From NCBI GenBank assembly GCA_965249455.1, contig OZ252236.1, forward strand, positions 1,798,001 through 1,862,000: a stretch of 64,000 nt of DNA, in the 5' to 3' direction. A program made the position numbers and the translations under genes. This document shows positions 7,269-16,913 of this stretch, piece after piece. The number at the start of each line of letters is the position of its first letter. Position 1 is the stretch's first letter. The notes under the pieces were generated by a model. It saw only the letters and a list, made by a program, of their open reading frames with translations. It searched no databases and had not been told where the DNA came from. This stretch comes from Jiulongibacter sp024742395. GTDB taxonomy: Bacteria; Bacteroidota; Bacteroidia; Cytophagales; Spirosomataceae.

Positions 7269-7432
7269 AAGCCTTATGTAAATTTTAGTGGATAGGTAAT
7301 TTAATGTCTGTCATATTGCAAAAGCAAACACCAGAGCAATATGTTGATTGTCTGTTGTGGGTAACCGACAACTAAATCATTATAATACCATTAGATGCCA
7401 AATGAGTTTAAGGTAAGAAATAGTCTTTTTCT

Positions 7433-7440
7433 TAGTTTTG
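7433..7440 (+). promoter_or_regulatory. Candidate -7 element for the sterol desaturase gene
   Basis: TAGTTTTG matches TAnnTTTG and lies 31 bases before the ATG at 7472. No clear -33 TTG is seen. Confidence 0.35.
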
Positions 7441-7471
7441 ATTTAACTATTGAAATATAATCTTACCTGTT

Positions 7472-8536
7472 ATGAAAACTCTGAAAAGAATCGAAGTCTT
7501 TTTGATTCGGCTGTTTGAACCCATTGAACGTTTCTGTCATTTTTATCTTTTACTACCGTTTCGGGTCATACTGTCCAGGATTGATCCTTTGGCTCGCAAA
7601 ATTGAAGGCACAAGGTTTAAAAAGATTCTGCAAGTAACGATTTACCCACTTTTTTTGGTACTCACATTTGTGATAGGTTTTAAATTGGTAGAAAACGGTT
7701 ATACGTTTAGAACGTTTGCAGGTACTGTAGGTATGTTTTTGGTTTTCGGGCTCATTTTTGCTCCATTAGAGCGACTTATTCCGTTCTCTAAAAAATGGCA
7801 GGACGATAAGGAATTACCCACTGATTGGTTTATGTTTTTTGGTGGTAAGCTTTGGGGAGATTACCTGAATAAACCCCTTAGGCTGGCTACCATAGCCTTA
7901 GTGGTTCAGGAGATTTCTCCCGAGATTGGTCAAGGGATATGGCCAAGCCATTTGCATCCTGTGATTCAGGTTTTGTTGCTTTTATCAATCAATGATTTTT
8001 TCAGGTACTGGTATCACCGCTGGATGCACGAAAATGAATTCATGTGGAGATGGCATGCTGTGCATCATTCATCGGAGAGATTGTATTGGTTTAATGGCAC
8101 CCGCTCTCACCCTTTAGAGGGTTTGGTTTCCAGTTTTCTGTGGGCCATCCCATTCGCCTATATTCAGGCTCCGGTAGAGGTAATTTTTGTGACAGGTTTA
8201 CTGGGGCGAACAATCGGCAGGTTTCAGCATACAAATATGGACTTGATTCTCGGGCCCTTTGATTATATCTTTTCAAGCCCAAAGAATCATCGGTATCATC
8301 ATTCAAAGAGTCATAAGATTGGACATTCAAATTATGGTGGCGATGTCATCTTCTGGGATATTCTTTTCGGGACCTTCTATCTTCCTAAGGGTGAACAGCC
8401 CAGTGATGATATAGGTATTGAAGAAATGCCAAACTATCCTAAGTCATTTGTTGGCCTAATGCTGGCTCCATTTACCTATGGCAGATTAAAACGAGAAGCC
8501 ATGGAAATGGAATACGATAAGTCAAAAATTGAGTAG
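7472..8536 (+). CDS. Sterol desaturase / fatty acid hydroxylase family protein
   Basis: 354 residues, an integral-membrane di-iron oxygenase of the PF04116 family. The histidine clusters are all visible: HRWMH (182-186), HAVHH (195-199), a lone QH (253) and HRYHH (273-277). Several hydrophobic segments (about 53-75, 83-100, 163-178, 220-245) anchor it in the membrane. The family hydroxylates or desaturates sterols, fatty acids, carotenoids or ornithine lipids, and the substrate cannot be deduced. It is a single gene convergent with the LolA-like operon; a 9-bp inverted repeat (8590-8598 with 8627-8635) lies between them and overlaps the end of the neighbouring gene. Confidence 0.88.
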   Translation: MKTLKRIEVFLIRLFEPIERFCHFYLLLPFRVILSRIDPLARKIEGTRFKKILQVTIYPLFLVLTFVIGFKLVENGYTFRTFAGTVGMFLVFGLIFAPLERLIPFSKKWQDDKELPTDWFMFFGGKLWGDYLNKPLRLATIALVVQEISPEIGQGIWPSHLHPVIQVLLLLSINDFFRYWYHRWMHENEFMWRWHAVHHSSERLYWFNGTRSHPLEGLVSSFLWAIPFAYIQAPVEVIFVTGLLGRTIGRFQHTNMDLILGPFDYIFSSPKNHRYHHSKSHKIGHSNYGGDVIFWDILFGTFYLPKGEQPSDDIGIEEMPNYPKSFVGLMLAPFTYGRLKREAMEMEYDKSKIE

Positions 8537-8614
8537 GAATAACTAACTCTTAGTCATAGAATGGTAATAGCCCTAACCGGGTTCAACTTAAGGCTTCCAG
8601 TCTGTTTTCATTTA

Positions 8615-9346
8615 TTACTTTTTTAAGGAAGCCTTACTGAATATATGTGCAGGAATAGAAGGGTTAAACTGAATGTTATTAATATTAAAGTCGGTGCCCT
8701 TGCCATTTTTTAACATGTCTTTGTAATTGATACTTTTTGGGTACCATCTGCCTCCAATTTTTGAGACATTACTCATTACAGTCTTTTTTAATAATTGGCC
8801 GCTTTTGGCGAATAACTCTTCTTTTAATGGTACATACCTTTCCTGATCTATCCAAGTTTTTCTTTTTACATAAGCTACGTCCTCTACTTTGGCGTTAAGT
8901 TCTAGAACCCATGTTTTTCTACCTGATAAGGTTTCTTCACCAATAACCATTGCTGTATACATGTCGAGCAGTTTTCTGTCTTCCATCATGTCTTCATAGG
9001 AGAGGTCTGAGCCCATGACAGACTGCCGAAGCATATGACCCGAAAGTTGAATAGTTCGATCAGACGAGGGGGAGTAAATCCAAAGCTTGTCTTCCAGTTT
9101 TAGCATTTTTGTCCCTTTCTCTCTTTCTGGGGCCAGATACTCCGTAAATGACTTGAATTTCCCTTCAGAATAGCCTCTTGAGGTAACTTCTCTGCTGCCT
9201 CTTCTTCCATGAATTACCATGGTTGACTCCACTATTTGAGAATCAGCAGACATGTTCTGGTCTACCTTTTTTAAAATTGCCGCGGCATCTGGTGGAGCTG
9301 GAGCCACCCAAAACAAACTAATAATTAATGCAAAAAACGTTTTCAT
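8615..9346 (-). CDS. LolA-like outer-membrane lipoprotein-sorting protein
   Basis: 243 residues with an N-terminal signal peptide. The segments VESTMVIHGRRGSREVTSRGYSEG and EREKGTKMLKLEDKLWIYSPSSDRTI, and MGSDLSYEDMM, match the PF17131 group of LolA-like proteins. These are periplasmic proteins with an unclosed beta-barrel that bind lipids or acyl chains. It is the last gene of the operon, 34 bp after an FtsX-type permease, which suggests it shuttles a lipid or lipoprotein handled by the ABC exporter. The exact cargo is unknown. Confidence 0.82.
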   Translation of the reverse strand: MKTFFALIISLFWVAPAPPDAAAILKKVDQNMSADSQIVESTMVIHGRRGSREVTSRGYSEGKFKSFTEYLAPEREKGTKMLKLEDKLWIYSPSSDRTIQLSGHMLRQSVMGSDLSYEDMMEDRKLLDMYTAMVIGEETLSGRKTWVLELNAKVEDVAYVKRKTWIDQERYVPLKEELFAKSGQLLKKTVMSNVSKIGGRWYPKSINYKDMLKNGKGTDFNINNIQFNPSIPAHIFSKASLKK

Positions 9347-9380
9347 AATGATATTGGTTAAATCGCCAAGGGCGATGATT

Positions 9381-10655
9381 TTAAACTTCTAATTCTTTAA
9401 ATAATGTGGCCGTTTCTCTTTTGTAAATGCCAATACCTGAGAGCATATTGCCAAATAGCATGGCTAAGAGTCCGGGAATAAAGCCAATGTAAAAGAGGTC
9501 TGGAGTCACTTTAGCTCTGATAATGCTTGGCATGAGTATACCCGCATTTTTTGTCATACTACTGATATCTAATCCGGTTATCTGCCAATAATACGTAGCG
9601 GCTATGCCCAGAGCCGTGCCCACCGTGGAGCCAATGGCCCCAATTAAAATGGCTTCATATATGAGTGTTCTGTAAATAGCTCCTTTTGACTCCCCAAGGG
9701 CCAATCTGATTCCAAATTCATTGTATCGGCGTAAACCTCCTAAAAGTCCTGTGTTCCATAAAACAATGGACATAGCCAATATGAAAATAAAAATAAATAT
9801 TGCGGAGAATGAATCCATTATATCGAGCAGGCTTGCCAGGTTATTCTGTTGTTTTAAAGTGTACATAATAGAAGAGAATTCGTCCTCAGAAGAGCTGTAC
9901 TTTACATTGAAATTATTGGCAATTTCCGTTGCTTCCTCATCGAAATAGCTATTGGATTTCAGAAAACCAAGGAGTTCTCCGGCTCCATTGGGCATGTCGA
10001 GCATTTGCTGTGCGTCAGAAATATCAATCAGCATAGCCCCTCTATCCATAACTGGTGAGCCAAACTTGATAGTACCTGATATTACGAAATTTTGAAAGGT
10101 CATACTACCGTTAATCGTAGAGCCCACAAAAGTAATTTCATCCCCAAGGCTTAAACCGAGCTTTTCGGTGAACTCATGACCAAGGAGAACCTCCCCGGCT
10201 TGGTCAGGAATGCTGCCGCTTATTAAAGAATTTTTGAGATTCATTCTTTCCGCTTCGCCACTTTCCTGATGAAACAGATCTAGAGCAATACCGGCAACAG
10301 GTCCCTGGCCTTTGGTTTCGCCGTTTTCATCAGGAGCGTCCATAAGTCCACCAAATTTAATTCTCGGCGTAAAGTCTAAATTTGGGTATTCTAAGGCTAA
10401 GTTTTGCTTTAATTCTTCTACTTCAAGAAGGCCTAAGTCATTGGGGAGTTGTTCTTTATTTTCGGCGTAAGCCCTTGTCATAATTTTGACATGACCGGTG
10501 TCCATGTTGGCATTTTGTACCACTATGTCTCCCAGCATGCCTCTGATGTAACCACTCAGAAGAATAGTAAGAAATACACCCAGTGAGATGATAATAATGG
10601 GCAGGGTGCTTCTGCTTCTGTCCCTTACTATGCCTTTAAACAAAAACTTTATCAT
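9381..10655 (-). CDS. FtsX/LolE-type ABC transporter permease
   Basis: 424 residues. One N-terminal membrane helix (about 16-38) is followed by a large periplasmic MacB-PCD-like domain (about 45-275) and three C-terminal helices, the standard type VII ABC (MacB/LolCE/FtsX) topology. The cytoplasmic loop LRRYNEFGIRLALGESKG is the coupling helix typical of the family. The start overlaps the stop of the preceding permease by four bases. Together with the second permease and the ATPase it probably forms a LolCDE-like heteromeric transporter. Confidence 0.88.
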   Translation of the reverse strand: MIKFLFKGIVRDRSRSTLPIIIISLGVFLTILLSGYIRGMLGDIVVQNANMDTGHVKIMTRAYAENKEQLPNDLGLLEVEELKQNLALEYPNLDFTPRIKFGGLMDAPDENGETKGQGPVAGIALDLFHQESGEAERMNLKNSLISGSIPDQAGEVLLGHEFTEKLGLSLGDEITFVGSTINGSMTFQNFVISGTIKFGSPVMDRGAMLIDISDAQQMLDMPNGAGELLGFLKSNSYFDEEATEIANNFNVKYSSSEDEFSSIMYTLKQQNNLASLLDIMDSFSAIFIFIFILAMSIVLWNTGLLGGLRRYNEFGIRLALGESKGAIYRTLIYEAILIGAIGSTVGTALGIAATYYWQITGLDISSMTKNAGILMPSIIRAKVTPDLFYIGFIPGLLAMLFGNMLSGIGIYKRETATLFKELEV

Positions 10656-11809
10656 TGAATTTTTCCTTTTAAAGCGTTCACCGGATTAAGCTTTGCAATT
10701 TTTGTGGCTGGCAAAAAACTCACTATAGTGGCAGCAATGATGATTAGTAAAATGGTAATAGCTATTAGTCCGAAACCATAAACAGGATACATGGTATCAC
10801 TGATGGCCACTCCGGCATCTTGTGAGGCAGCCGGAATAGGAATCCCCGTTTTGGCCAGTAGCCAAAGCAAAGGAGTGCCATAAGCCGCACCTAAAACTAT
10901 AGCAAACAAACTGTACATGCTTCCTTCTACAGTGAACAGACCTACTACCTGCTGGCGGGTCATACCCAGAGCGATGAAGGTGCCAATTTCCTTCTGTCTT
11001 CTGAAAATAGATAAGACCTGCGTATCAAATAGGGCGAGCAGCGAAATGGCCAAAAGCATAAGATAGAAAATAGAAGAACTGATTTTCTTTGTGGCAATGA
11101 TGTCAGAAAGGTTTTTCAACAAGGTTTCTTTTGATTGGAATTTCCAACCGCCAATGGCTGCATAATTGGCTTCCTTCTTAGCGATGCCCAAAGTAACTTG
11201 ATTATCTAAACCTGTCATGGATTGCAATTTTTTCAAAGGCATCCAGAGCTGGCCATTGTCAATGGTGCCTACGTTTGAATCAAAAACGCCAGCGATCGTG
11301 AGATTTGCTGCATCAAAAGTGCCGTTAATGTCTCTCCATCTTAGAAGTACTTCGTCGCCTTCTTTAAGTTTAGTGGTTTCGGCCATTCTTTTGCCAATCA
11401 GCACAGGGATATCCGCCTCACTGTTTTTCAAGATTGGAGTAGGTATTTCCAAGGTATTTTGATCCAGATTGATCCCTTTTAATTGCACCGAAAGCATTCG
11501 GCCATCCGGATAAATTGAGCCTTGTTGAATAAGAATAGATTCAAATTCATTCGCAATTGCCGAGGGCAAAACACCATGACCTTCTTCCAGTGAGAACGGG
11601 TCGTAAGGATCATAATTTTCATGAAGTAATTGGCCCTGACCATACTCCCAGGCTATGCTATCTCTAGAGGCTTCCTGATTCCAGCCGTCCATCAGGCCAT
11701 TGAAAAAAATAATCATCACAAAGGCGAAAGACAGGACGGCCACGTTTAGCCAGGTTCTCAAACCTGCCCCCATCAGATTCTTATAGGCTATTTGAAAGGC
11801 TAGTTTCAT
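10652..11809 (-). CDS. FtsX/LolC-type ABC transporter permease
   Basis: 385 residues, a paralogue in architecture of the following gene: one N-terminal helix, a periplasmic domain (about 45-230) and three C-terminal helices. The loop FRRQKEIGTFIALGMTRQQ is the conserved FtsX coupling segment. It overlaps the ATPase gene (ATGA, 11806-11809) and the next permease gene (10652-10655) by four bases each. Two different permeases with one ATPase fit the LolCDE pattern better than the homodimeric MacB pattern. Confidence 0.88.
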   Translation of the reverse strand: MKLAFQIAYKNLMGAGLRTWLNVAVLSFAFVMIIFFNGLMDGWNQEASRDSIAWEYGQGQLLHENYDPYDPFSLEEGHGVLPSAIANEFESILIQQGSIYPDGRMLSVQLKGINLDQNTLEIPTPILKNSEADIPVLIGKRMAETTKLKEGDEVLLRWRDINGTFDAANLTIAGVFDSNVGTIDNGQLWMPLKKLQSMTGLDNQVTLGIAKKEANYAAIGGWKFQSKETLLKNLSDIIATKKISSSIFYLMLLAISLLALFDTQVLSIFRRQKEIGTFIALGMTRQQVVGLFTVEGSMYSLFAIVLGAAYGTPLLWLLAKTGIPIPAASQDAGVAISDTMYPVYGFGLIAITILLIIIAATIVSFLPATKIAKLNPVNALKGKIQ

Positions 11810-12519
11810 AGTTCTGTGTTTTGATGAGTGATAATCTCGTCTTCTTTTACACTTCCATCTTCCAGATGCACGATTCTATCGAGGTAGGCCATAACCTTTT
11901 CGTCATGTGTTGAGAACAAAAAAGTAGTTTTCAATTCTTTATTTAAATCCTTCATTGTTTTCAATACCGCGTGAGCATTTTTAGCATCCAGATTTGCTGT
12001 TGGTTCATCGGCCAGTAGAATATCAGGCCTTTTCACCATTGCACGTGCTATAGCTACTCTTTGCCCTTCACCACCGGAGAGTTTCGCCGGTTTTTTGTTT
12101 GCCATAGAAGTTAACCCTACCCACTCCAGTGCCTCCATTACAGCTTTCTTACGCTCTGAGGCTGTTTTCTTTTGAAGGAGTAGGGCAAACTCTACGTTTT
12201 CGTAAACTGTATAAACCGGGAGCAGATTGAATACCTGAAATATAAAGCCAATGTGAATGTTGCGAAGGTATGCAGATTCTTTGTGCGTTAGTTCTGAAAT
12301 ATTTCTACCCATAATATTGGCTTTGCCTTCTGTGGGGCTATCCAGCGAACCTATAATATTCAGTAATGTGGTTTTGCCTGATCCGCTGGGACCTACCAGA
12401 CCTGCAAACTCCCCTTTAGCAAATTCCAGATTGATGTCATTCAAAGCGGTAAATTCACCTTCACCTACGGGGAATCGCTTTGTGACATGCTCCAGTTTAA
12501 TGATTTTTTCTGTATTCAT
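11806..12519 (-). CDS. ABC transporter ATP-binding protein, LolD/MacB-type
   Basis: 237 residues, a complete nucleotide-binding domain. Walker A is GPSGSGKT (43-50), the Q-loop Gln is at about 95, the signature is LSGGEGQ (147-153), Walker B is ILLADE (167-172) and the H-loop is in STHDE. The second half of the signature (SGGEGQRVAIARA) is as in LolD/MacB ATPases. It powers the two permeases with which its gene overlaps. It starts 11 bp after the outer-membrane protein gene of the same operon. Confidence 0.92.
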   Translation of the reverse strand: MNTEKIIKLEHVTKRFPVGEGEFTALNDINLEFAKGEFAGLVGPSGSGKTTLLNIIGSLDSPTEGKANIMGRNISELTHKESAYLRNIHIGFIFQVFNLLPVYTVYENVEFALLLQKKTASERKKAVMEALEWVGLTSMANKKPAKLSGGEGQRVAIARAMVKRPDILLADEPTANLDAKNAHAVLKTMKDLNKELKTTFLFSTHDEKVMAYLDRIVHLEDGSVKEDEIITHQNTEL

Positions 12520-12530
12520 TTCGTTATGAG

Positions 12531-13664
12531 TTAATGGTTGTAGACCAACATGAGTCTGACGCCAGGTCCTTTAAAATTATTTATAAGTTCGTTCTGCTGT
12601 ATGCCTTGCTGTGTATCAGGATTATAGTATGCCATCAGATAAGTAGTTAAAGCTTTAAACTGATGCTGGTAGTTTAGGAAAAATGTGAAGTCTGAAGAGC
12701 TATGCAAATAATAAACAACCGAGCTCAGATTATCAAAAAGCCCTAGCGGATAAGATAAAGTGCCGGCAGTAATATGTGAGGTAGTACCAAAGGCAAAAGT
12801 TTTTTGGTCAAAAGAGGTAATTAAATGCTCTGTTAAAATGTTTAGGCCATTGCCTAAGCCAAATGTATAGTCGGCCCCGAGGTTGATATATGTCTGATCT
12901 GTAAGTATTCCTAAATTTTTATATTTATGTGTGTGGCTTAGCTCAAACCACAGCCCAATGGTTACGTCCCATTTTCCGTCAATGGCAAAACGATCTTCAG
13001 GGACTTTTGTCAGATCAGGAGAATCAAAAAAATCAGAGGCATTGACATTTCTGTGATGGTAAGAAACCCCCATTTCACCCCTTGAAGTAGGGAACTGAAA
13101 TCTGCCTCCATATTCCGGATGGTTTTTAGAAGTTTTTATAGCATCAAAACCTCGGGTCTTTTCATTGCCATAAAGTCCCCATACCCAAATGTTTGCATTG
13201 TTAAGGAAGTAATATCTGGCCAGGGCTCCGTAAACGCCATTGGTTAGTCTCAAAGGATCTCTTGGGTCAATCTGATTAAACCACTGAAGTGGTCTTAGAG
13301 CGGTAGCCGCTCCAAAATCAATTTTTTGCAGTCCAAGTCTAAATTCAAATTGTTTGTTTGAGTATCTCACCCAGGCTCGGTAGGGTGATACAGTGCCAGT
13401 AAGGTCTGCCTTCTCAAAAGGATGAAACAAGGATGTGCCCGCAATGTTTGCAGCTAGTTCAAAGTCAATCTTTTGATTGGTGTCCAAACCGATTTCTAAG
13501 TTTAATTCGGGGATATATCTTGCACCTAGAAAGACATCCTTGTCGTTTTCTGGACTATAACTACCTACAAAGGAAGCCTGTCCGTCAAATTCCAGTTTTG
13601 TTTGAGCCTTGCTCAAAAAAGTGCAGAACAGCAGGGGCCATATATAGAATAAATTCCTTTTCAT
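12531..13664 (-). CDS. Outer-membrane beta-barrel protein of the ABC operon
   Basis: 377 residues with a signal peptide ending near LSKAQ. The rest is rich in alternating hydrophobic/polar strands and aromatic residues, as in a beta-barrel, with conserved-looking FRLGLQKIDFG and QIDPRDPLRLTNGVYG segments similar to porin-like proteins found next to MacB/LolA-type exporters. It is translationally coupled to tetR (ATGA overlap, 13661-13664) and lies upstream of the ABC genes. It may form the outer-membrane step of the export path. The barrel call is fairly safe and the transport role is inferred. Confidence 0.7.
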   Translation of the reverse strand: MKRNLFYIWPLLFCTFLSKAQTKLEFDGQASFVGSYSPENDKDVFLGARYIPELNLEIGLDTNQKIDFELAANIAGTSLFHPFEKADLTGTVSPYRAWVRYSNKQFEFRLGLQKIDFGAATALRPLQWFNQIDPRDPLRLTNGVYGALARYYFLNNANIWVWGLYGNEKTRGFDAIKTSKNHPEYGGRFQFPTSRGEMGVSYHHRNVNASDFFDSPDLTKVPEDRFAIDGKWDVTIGLWFELSHTHKYKNLGILTDQTYINLGADYTFGLGNGLNILTEHLITSFDQKTFAFGTTSHITAGTLSYPLGLFDNLSSVVYYLHSSSDFTFFLNYQHQFKALTTYLMAYYNPDTQQGIQQNELINNFKGPGVRLMLVYNH

Positions 13665-14245
13665 GAGTTGCCATTCTGAAGCATGCCGTAGAAAAAGAAA
13701 TTGGTCACCTCATTCGTCAAGTCCTCGCTGTCATCGAAAAGGTCAATAAGCTTCTCATCTTCCATGAGGTGAGACAGGCTGTTCAGCATATACATGATGA
13801 ACTCTATCTTCAGATCTTTTCTCAATTCACCTGCTTGCTGAGCCTTTTTTAAGTCTGACTCAAAGGCCTTATTTGATTTAACTCTTTGAGTTTCGATAAG
13901 AGCTACAAGCTTGGAGTCTGGCTGAATAAAAACATCTTTCATAAACTCCTGACTTATGAGTTTACTGTTTGCCTTTTTTAAATCAATAATTTCTATGAGT
14001 TTAGCATTGAATGGAATGGGCTTTGCCATGATTTTTTCATAGTCTGCGAAGCCATTCTCCATTAGTTCTTTAAGTATTAATTCTGCTACTTCCTCTTTGT
14101 TTGTAAAGTGTCGGTAAAAAGTCATTTTGCTGATACCCGCTTCTGCCGAAATCTCTTCTACAGTGACTTTTTTTATTCCATGTTTCCAGAATAATTTTTT
14201 TGCAGACTCAACAATGGCCAGGTAGGATTTTGACTTTTTGAGCAT
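13661..14245 (-). CDS. TetR/AcrR family transcriptional regulator
   Basis: 194 residues. The N-terminal helix-turn-helix (VTVEEISAEAGISKMTFYRHF, about 25-45) is a canonical TetR DNA-binding domain, and the C-terminal helical part is the ligand-binding and dimerisation domain. It is the first gene of the six-gene export operon and probably represses that operon from the TTACTAAT/ATTAGTAA repeats just upstream of its start. The inducer is unknown but may be the exported lipid or a toxic hydrophobic compound. Confidence 0.9.
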   Translation of the reverse strand: MLKKSKSYLAIVESAKKLFWKHGIKKVTVEEISAEAGISKMTFYRHFTNKEEVAELILKELMENGFADYEKIMAKPIPFNAKLIEIIDLKKANSKLISQEFMKDVFIQPDSKLVALIETQRVKSNKAFESDLKKAQQAGELRKDLKIEFIMYMLNSLSHLMEDEKLIDLFDDSEDLTNEVTNFFFYGMLQNGNS

Positions 14246-14252
14246 TTGAAAT

Positions 14253-14306
14253 GTTACTAATTTTTATTTGTGTTACAATATTAGTAATAATATTTAAATT
14301 AGTAAC
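14253..14306. promoter_or_regulatory. Putative TetR operator region
   Basis: Three related 9-mers lie just upstream of tetR: GTTACTAAT (14253-14261), ATTAGTAAT (14280-14288) and ATTAGTAAC (14298-14306). The first is inverted relative to the other two, and the outer two are exact reverse complements. A TTAC-N7-GTAA palindrome spans 14273-14287. The position fits autorepression. Confidence 0.5.
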
Positions 14307-14456
14307 AAATTGTAAAAAGGATATACTGAAGTATCGGTAAGTGCTATGAAGCCATCACGGTTTATCTCTCCTTATAATTGAGAGTTTGATCCAAAATGAA
14401 AAAGCCTTGGTTAATGGTCGGCTATGCTATAGTAGAGGCGTCTAATTGGATATTAA

Positions 14457-16913
14457 CTAGAACTCCTTTTCACCAAATTCGCTGGCAGGAAGTTTGATTT
14501 TGCTTTCTTTCTGATTGAAATTAAAGCTTAGGTTAAGCATGATTATGTTCGTTTCCTGAACGTAGTTTGTGGTGGTGTAAAAGTTTGCCCCATAAGTAGT
14601 TATTCGCTGCTCATTGACCCCCATGTTGCCCAACGACATATTTTGCCACTGGGCTGTTACGGCCATTTTGCCTTCCATAAAAGATTTTTTCAATGAAAGG
14701 TTGGGTTGATAAAACCTGGAATCTTCTCCTTGAGCAGTGTTTCGAGCAGAAACGTAGGAAAGATTAAGCTGAGCATTAAAGCTGGAGGTCAGTTTGTATG
14801 AAAGGTTGGAGTTCATCGAATAAACCCAGCCCTGACTTGATACATTTACTGCGTTTTCAAAAAGGGCTCCTGATATGTTGAGTTGATAGACATTCCCACC
14901 TGTAAATAGCTTCATGTTTTTACCCATTGCCAATGTGATACCGTATTCCGTACCAATGAGATTAGCTACTCCGGCATTGGTGTAAATCCTATTCAGGATA
15001 CTGTCATTGTAAACGCTGTTTACCCTGTTGACAAGATCTGTGATATGCTGGTGGTAGAGATTCCAGTAAAAGGAGGTCTTTTTGGCATCTTTACTAATTC
15101 CAATTTCAGAAATACCAATAAATTCCGGTTTGATGTATGGATCGCCCTGCTCCAGAGTTTCAGAATGCTCTCTTTCCGGATAAGGGTTAAGTTCATTATT
15201 GGTAGATCGCTGTACTCTTCTGCTGTATCCGGCTTTTACCCGCCAGTCCTTACCGAGATCGTAGAGAAGATTGACCGAAGGGAATAAGTTGGAAAGTTGA
15301 AGGTCAAAATTGTCGGTCTGGAAATCTGTGAATGTTCGCAAGGCATTCTCATATCTTAAGCCACCGCTGAACTCCAGTTTTCTGTATTTGCCACCGTACA
15401 TTCCATACAAACCATGAATTTTATTTTCAACCAGAATGTCAGCACTAAACTCCTCATTGAGAATGAATGGCTGATTGCTGCCCGTCTTCTCTAAATACTC
15501 AAAAGAGCCTGATTGTTTCTGAAATCTGTATTGATACCCAAAAGAGAGCGTACCGGTTCCCAGCGGTTTTTCATAGTCAATTTTAAATCGGGATGCACTC
15601 AGCGGGTTTGCCGCATTATTTAATGTGTATTGCAAGGTGTCAGCGTAATTCAGGCTGTTTAAATTTCTGTTCTTTGTGAAGCCATTTAACTGGGCATTTT
15701 CAATCAGGCCAGAGAGACTTACAGATGATTTGTCTGAAAACTTGTGTAAATAGTCCAGATTGTACACTTGAAAATCTCCAGCTTTTAATACCAAATTTGG
15801 GTTGTAATAATGAAATGTGCTTAGAAGTTCACCTCTGGTATTGTCTTCCTTTTTATTCTGGTAATGAATGTTGGCCTTTCTAAATTGTTCTTTTCTGCCG
15901 AGGTAGATTCCACCAGAGACTTCGTTTCTCTCATTAATACTGTAAGTGGCATTGGTCCTGAAACCGTAGTTAGATCTGACAAAACTCCGCTCACCTTCGC
16001 TGGGGAAGAGGGTTTTTGTTCCATCAATGATGGTAAAGGCATCACCTATTCGTCGACCGGCAATATCGTTACGCAGATAATTCAGACCGGCATTAATTTC
16101 CAGTTTGTCTTTCCTGTAACTTATAGTGGCATCTGCTCCATATCTTAATGGCTCCTCCTCGTTAAAATATGCTTTGATACGAGGTAAACCGTATTGAATG
16201 TTTGTGAAGACACTCAGTCCGTCTGTTGCTCCCTTTTTAGTAATGATATTGATTATTCCGGCCTTGCCATCTGCATCGTATCGAGCCGAGGGCACAGAGA
16301 TTACCTCTACCTTCTTTATCAAATTGGCCGGGATCTGACTCAATAGTGTCGATTGTTCAATGGCACTGGGCTTTCCATTTACCATAATAATAAAACCTTT
16401 GGAGCCTCGAACGCTAATTTCACCTTCTGCATTGATCATTACAGAGGGGATGTTTCTTATTAAATCAGAAGCCGTACCACCTTTGGCTACCTCAAACTGT
16501 TCAGAGTCAAAGACCTGTTTCTCAAGTGTGGTGACCATATTGGGTTTGATCCCTGTAACTATTAAGGTTTCCAATAACTGACTAAGCGGAGAAAGCGAAA
16601 GTGCTCCCAAATCCAAATTAGAATTGTCTGTGGCTTTCACTTCAATGGATTTCGGCACATAACCCACGTATTCTATCTTAATAACATAAACCTGATTCGG
16701 CTGAGCTTCCACTTTAAAGGTGCCTTCATCTGAGCTTAGAACACCTTTTAAAACCTTTCCTTCGTTTTCGAGTTTAACTGTGGCAAACGAAAGAGGCGAA
16801 TTGGTGATAGAATCAACCACCGTACCACTTAAGGTCAAGGAATTTTGGCAGAGAGCAGAAGCTCCATACAGAAAACTAAAGAAAAGCAAGAATATATACC
16901 TCTGCCAGTTCAT
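14457..16913 (-). CDS. TonB-dependent receptor-like outer-membrane protein (PF14905 type)
   Basis: 818 residues. After a signal peptide (to about residue 22) comes a carboxypeptidase-regulatory-like domain (about 26-110; LSGTVVDSITNSPLSFATV). A plug-like domain follows (about 118-225; VRGSKGFIIMVNGKPS, VEVISVPSARYDADGKAGIINIITKK), then a long beta-barrel of the OMP_b-brl_3 group. Such proteins are common in Bacteroidota; their cargo is usually unknown, and some take up peptides or metal complexes. It stands alone with no SusD partner. It is downstream of, and on the same strand as, the sulfatase at 17218, with a 300-bp gap, so linkage to that gene is uncertain. Confidence 0.85.
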   Translation of the reverse strand: MNWQRYIFLLFFSFLYGASALCQNSLTLSGTVVDSITNSPLSFATVKLENEGKVLKGVLSSDEGTFKVEAQPNQVYVIKIEYVGYVPKSIEVKATDNSNLDLGALSLSPLSQLLETLIVTGIKPNMVTTLEKQVFDSEQFEVAKGGTASDLIRNIPSVMINAEGEISVRGSKGFIIMVNGKPSAIEQSTLLSQIPANLIKKVEVISVPSARYDADGKAGIINIITKKGATDGLSVFTNIQYGLPRIKAYFNEEEPLRYGADATISYRKDKLEINAGLNYLRNDIAGRRIGDAFTIIDGTKTLFPSEGERSFVRSNYGFRTNATYSINERNEVSGGIYLGRKEQFRKANIHYQNKKEDNTRGELLSTFHYYNPNLVLKAGDFQVYNLDYLHKFSDKSSVSLSGLIENAQLNGFTKNRNLNSLNYADTLQYTLNNAANPLSASRFKIDYEKPLGTGTLSFGYQYRFQKQSGSFEYLEKTGSNQPFILNEEFSADILVENKIHGLYGMYGGKYRKLEFSGGLRYENALRTFTDFQTDNFDLQLSNLFPSVNLLYDLGKDWRVKAGYSRRVQRSTNNELNPYPEREHSETLEQGDPYIKPEFIGISEIGISKDAKKTSFYWNLYHQHITDLVNRVNSVYNDSILNRIYTNAGVANLIGTEYGITLAMGKNMKLFTGGNVYQLNISGALFENAVNVSSQGWVYSMNSNLSYKLTSSFNAQLNLSYVSARNTAQGEDSRFYQPNLSLKKSFMEGKMAVTAQWQNMSLGNMGVNEQRITTYGANFYTTTNYVQETNIIMLNLSFNFNQKESKIKLPASEFGEKEF

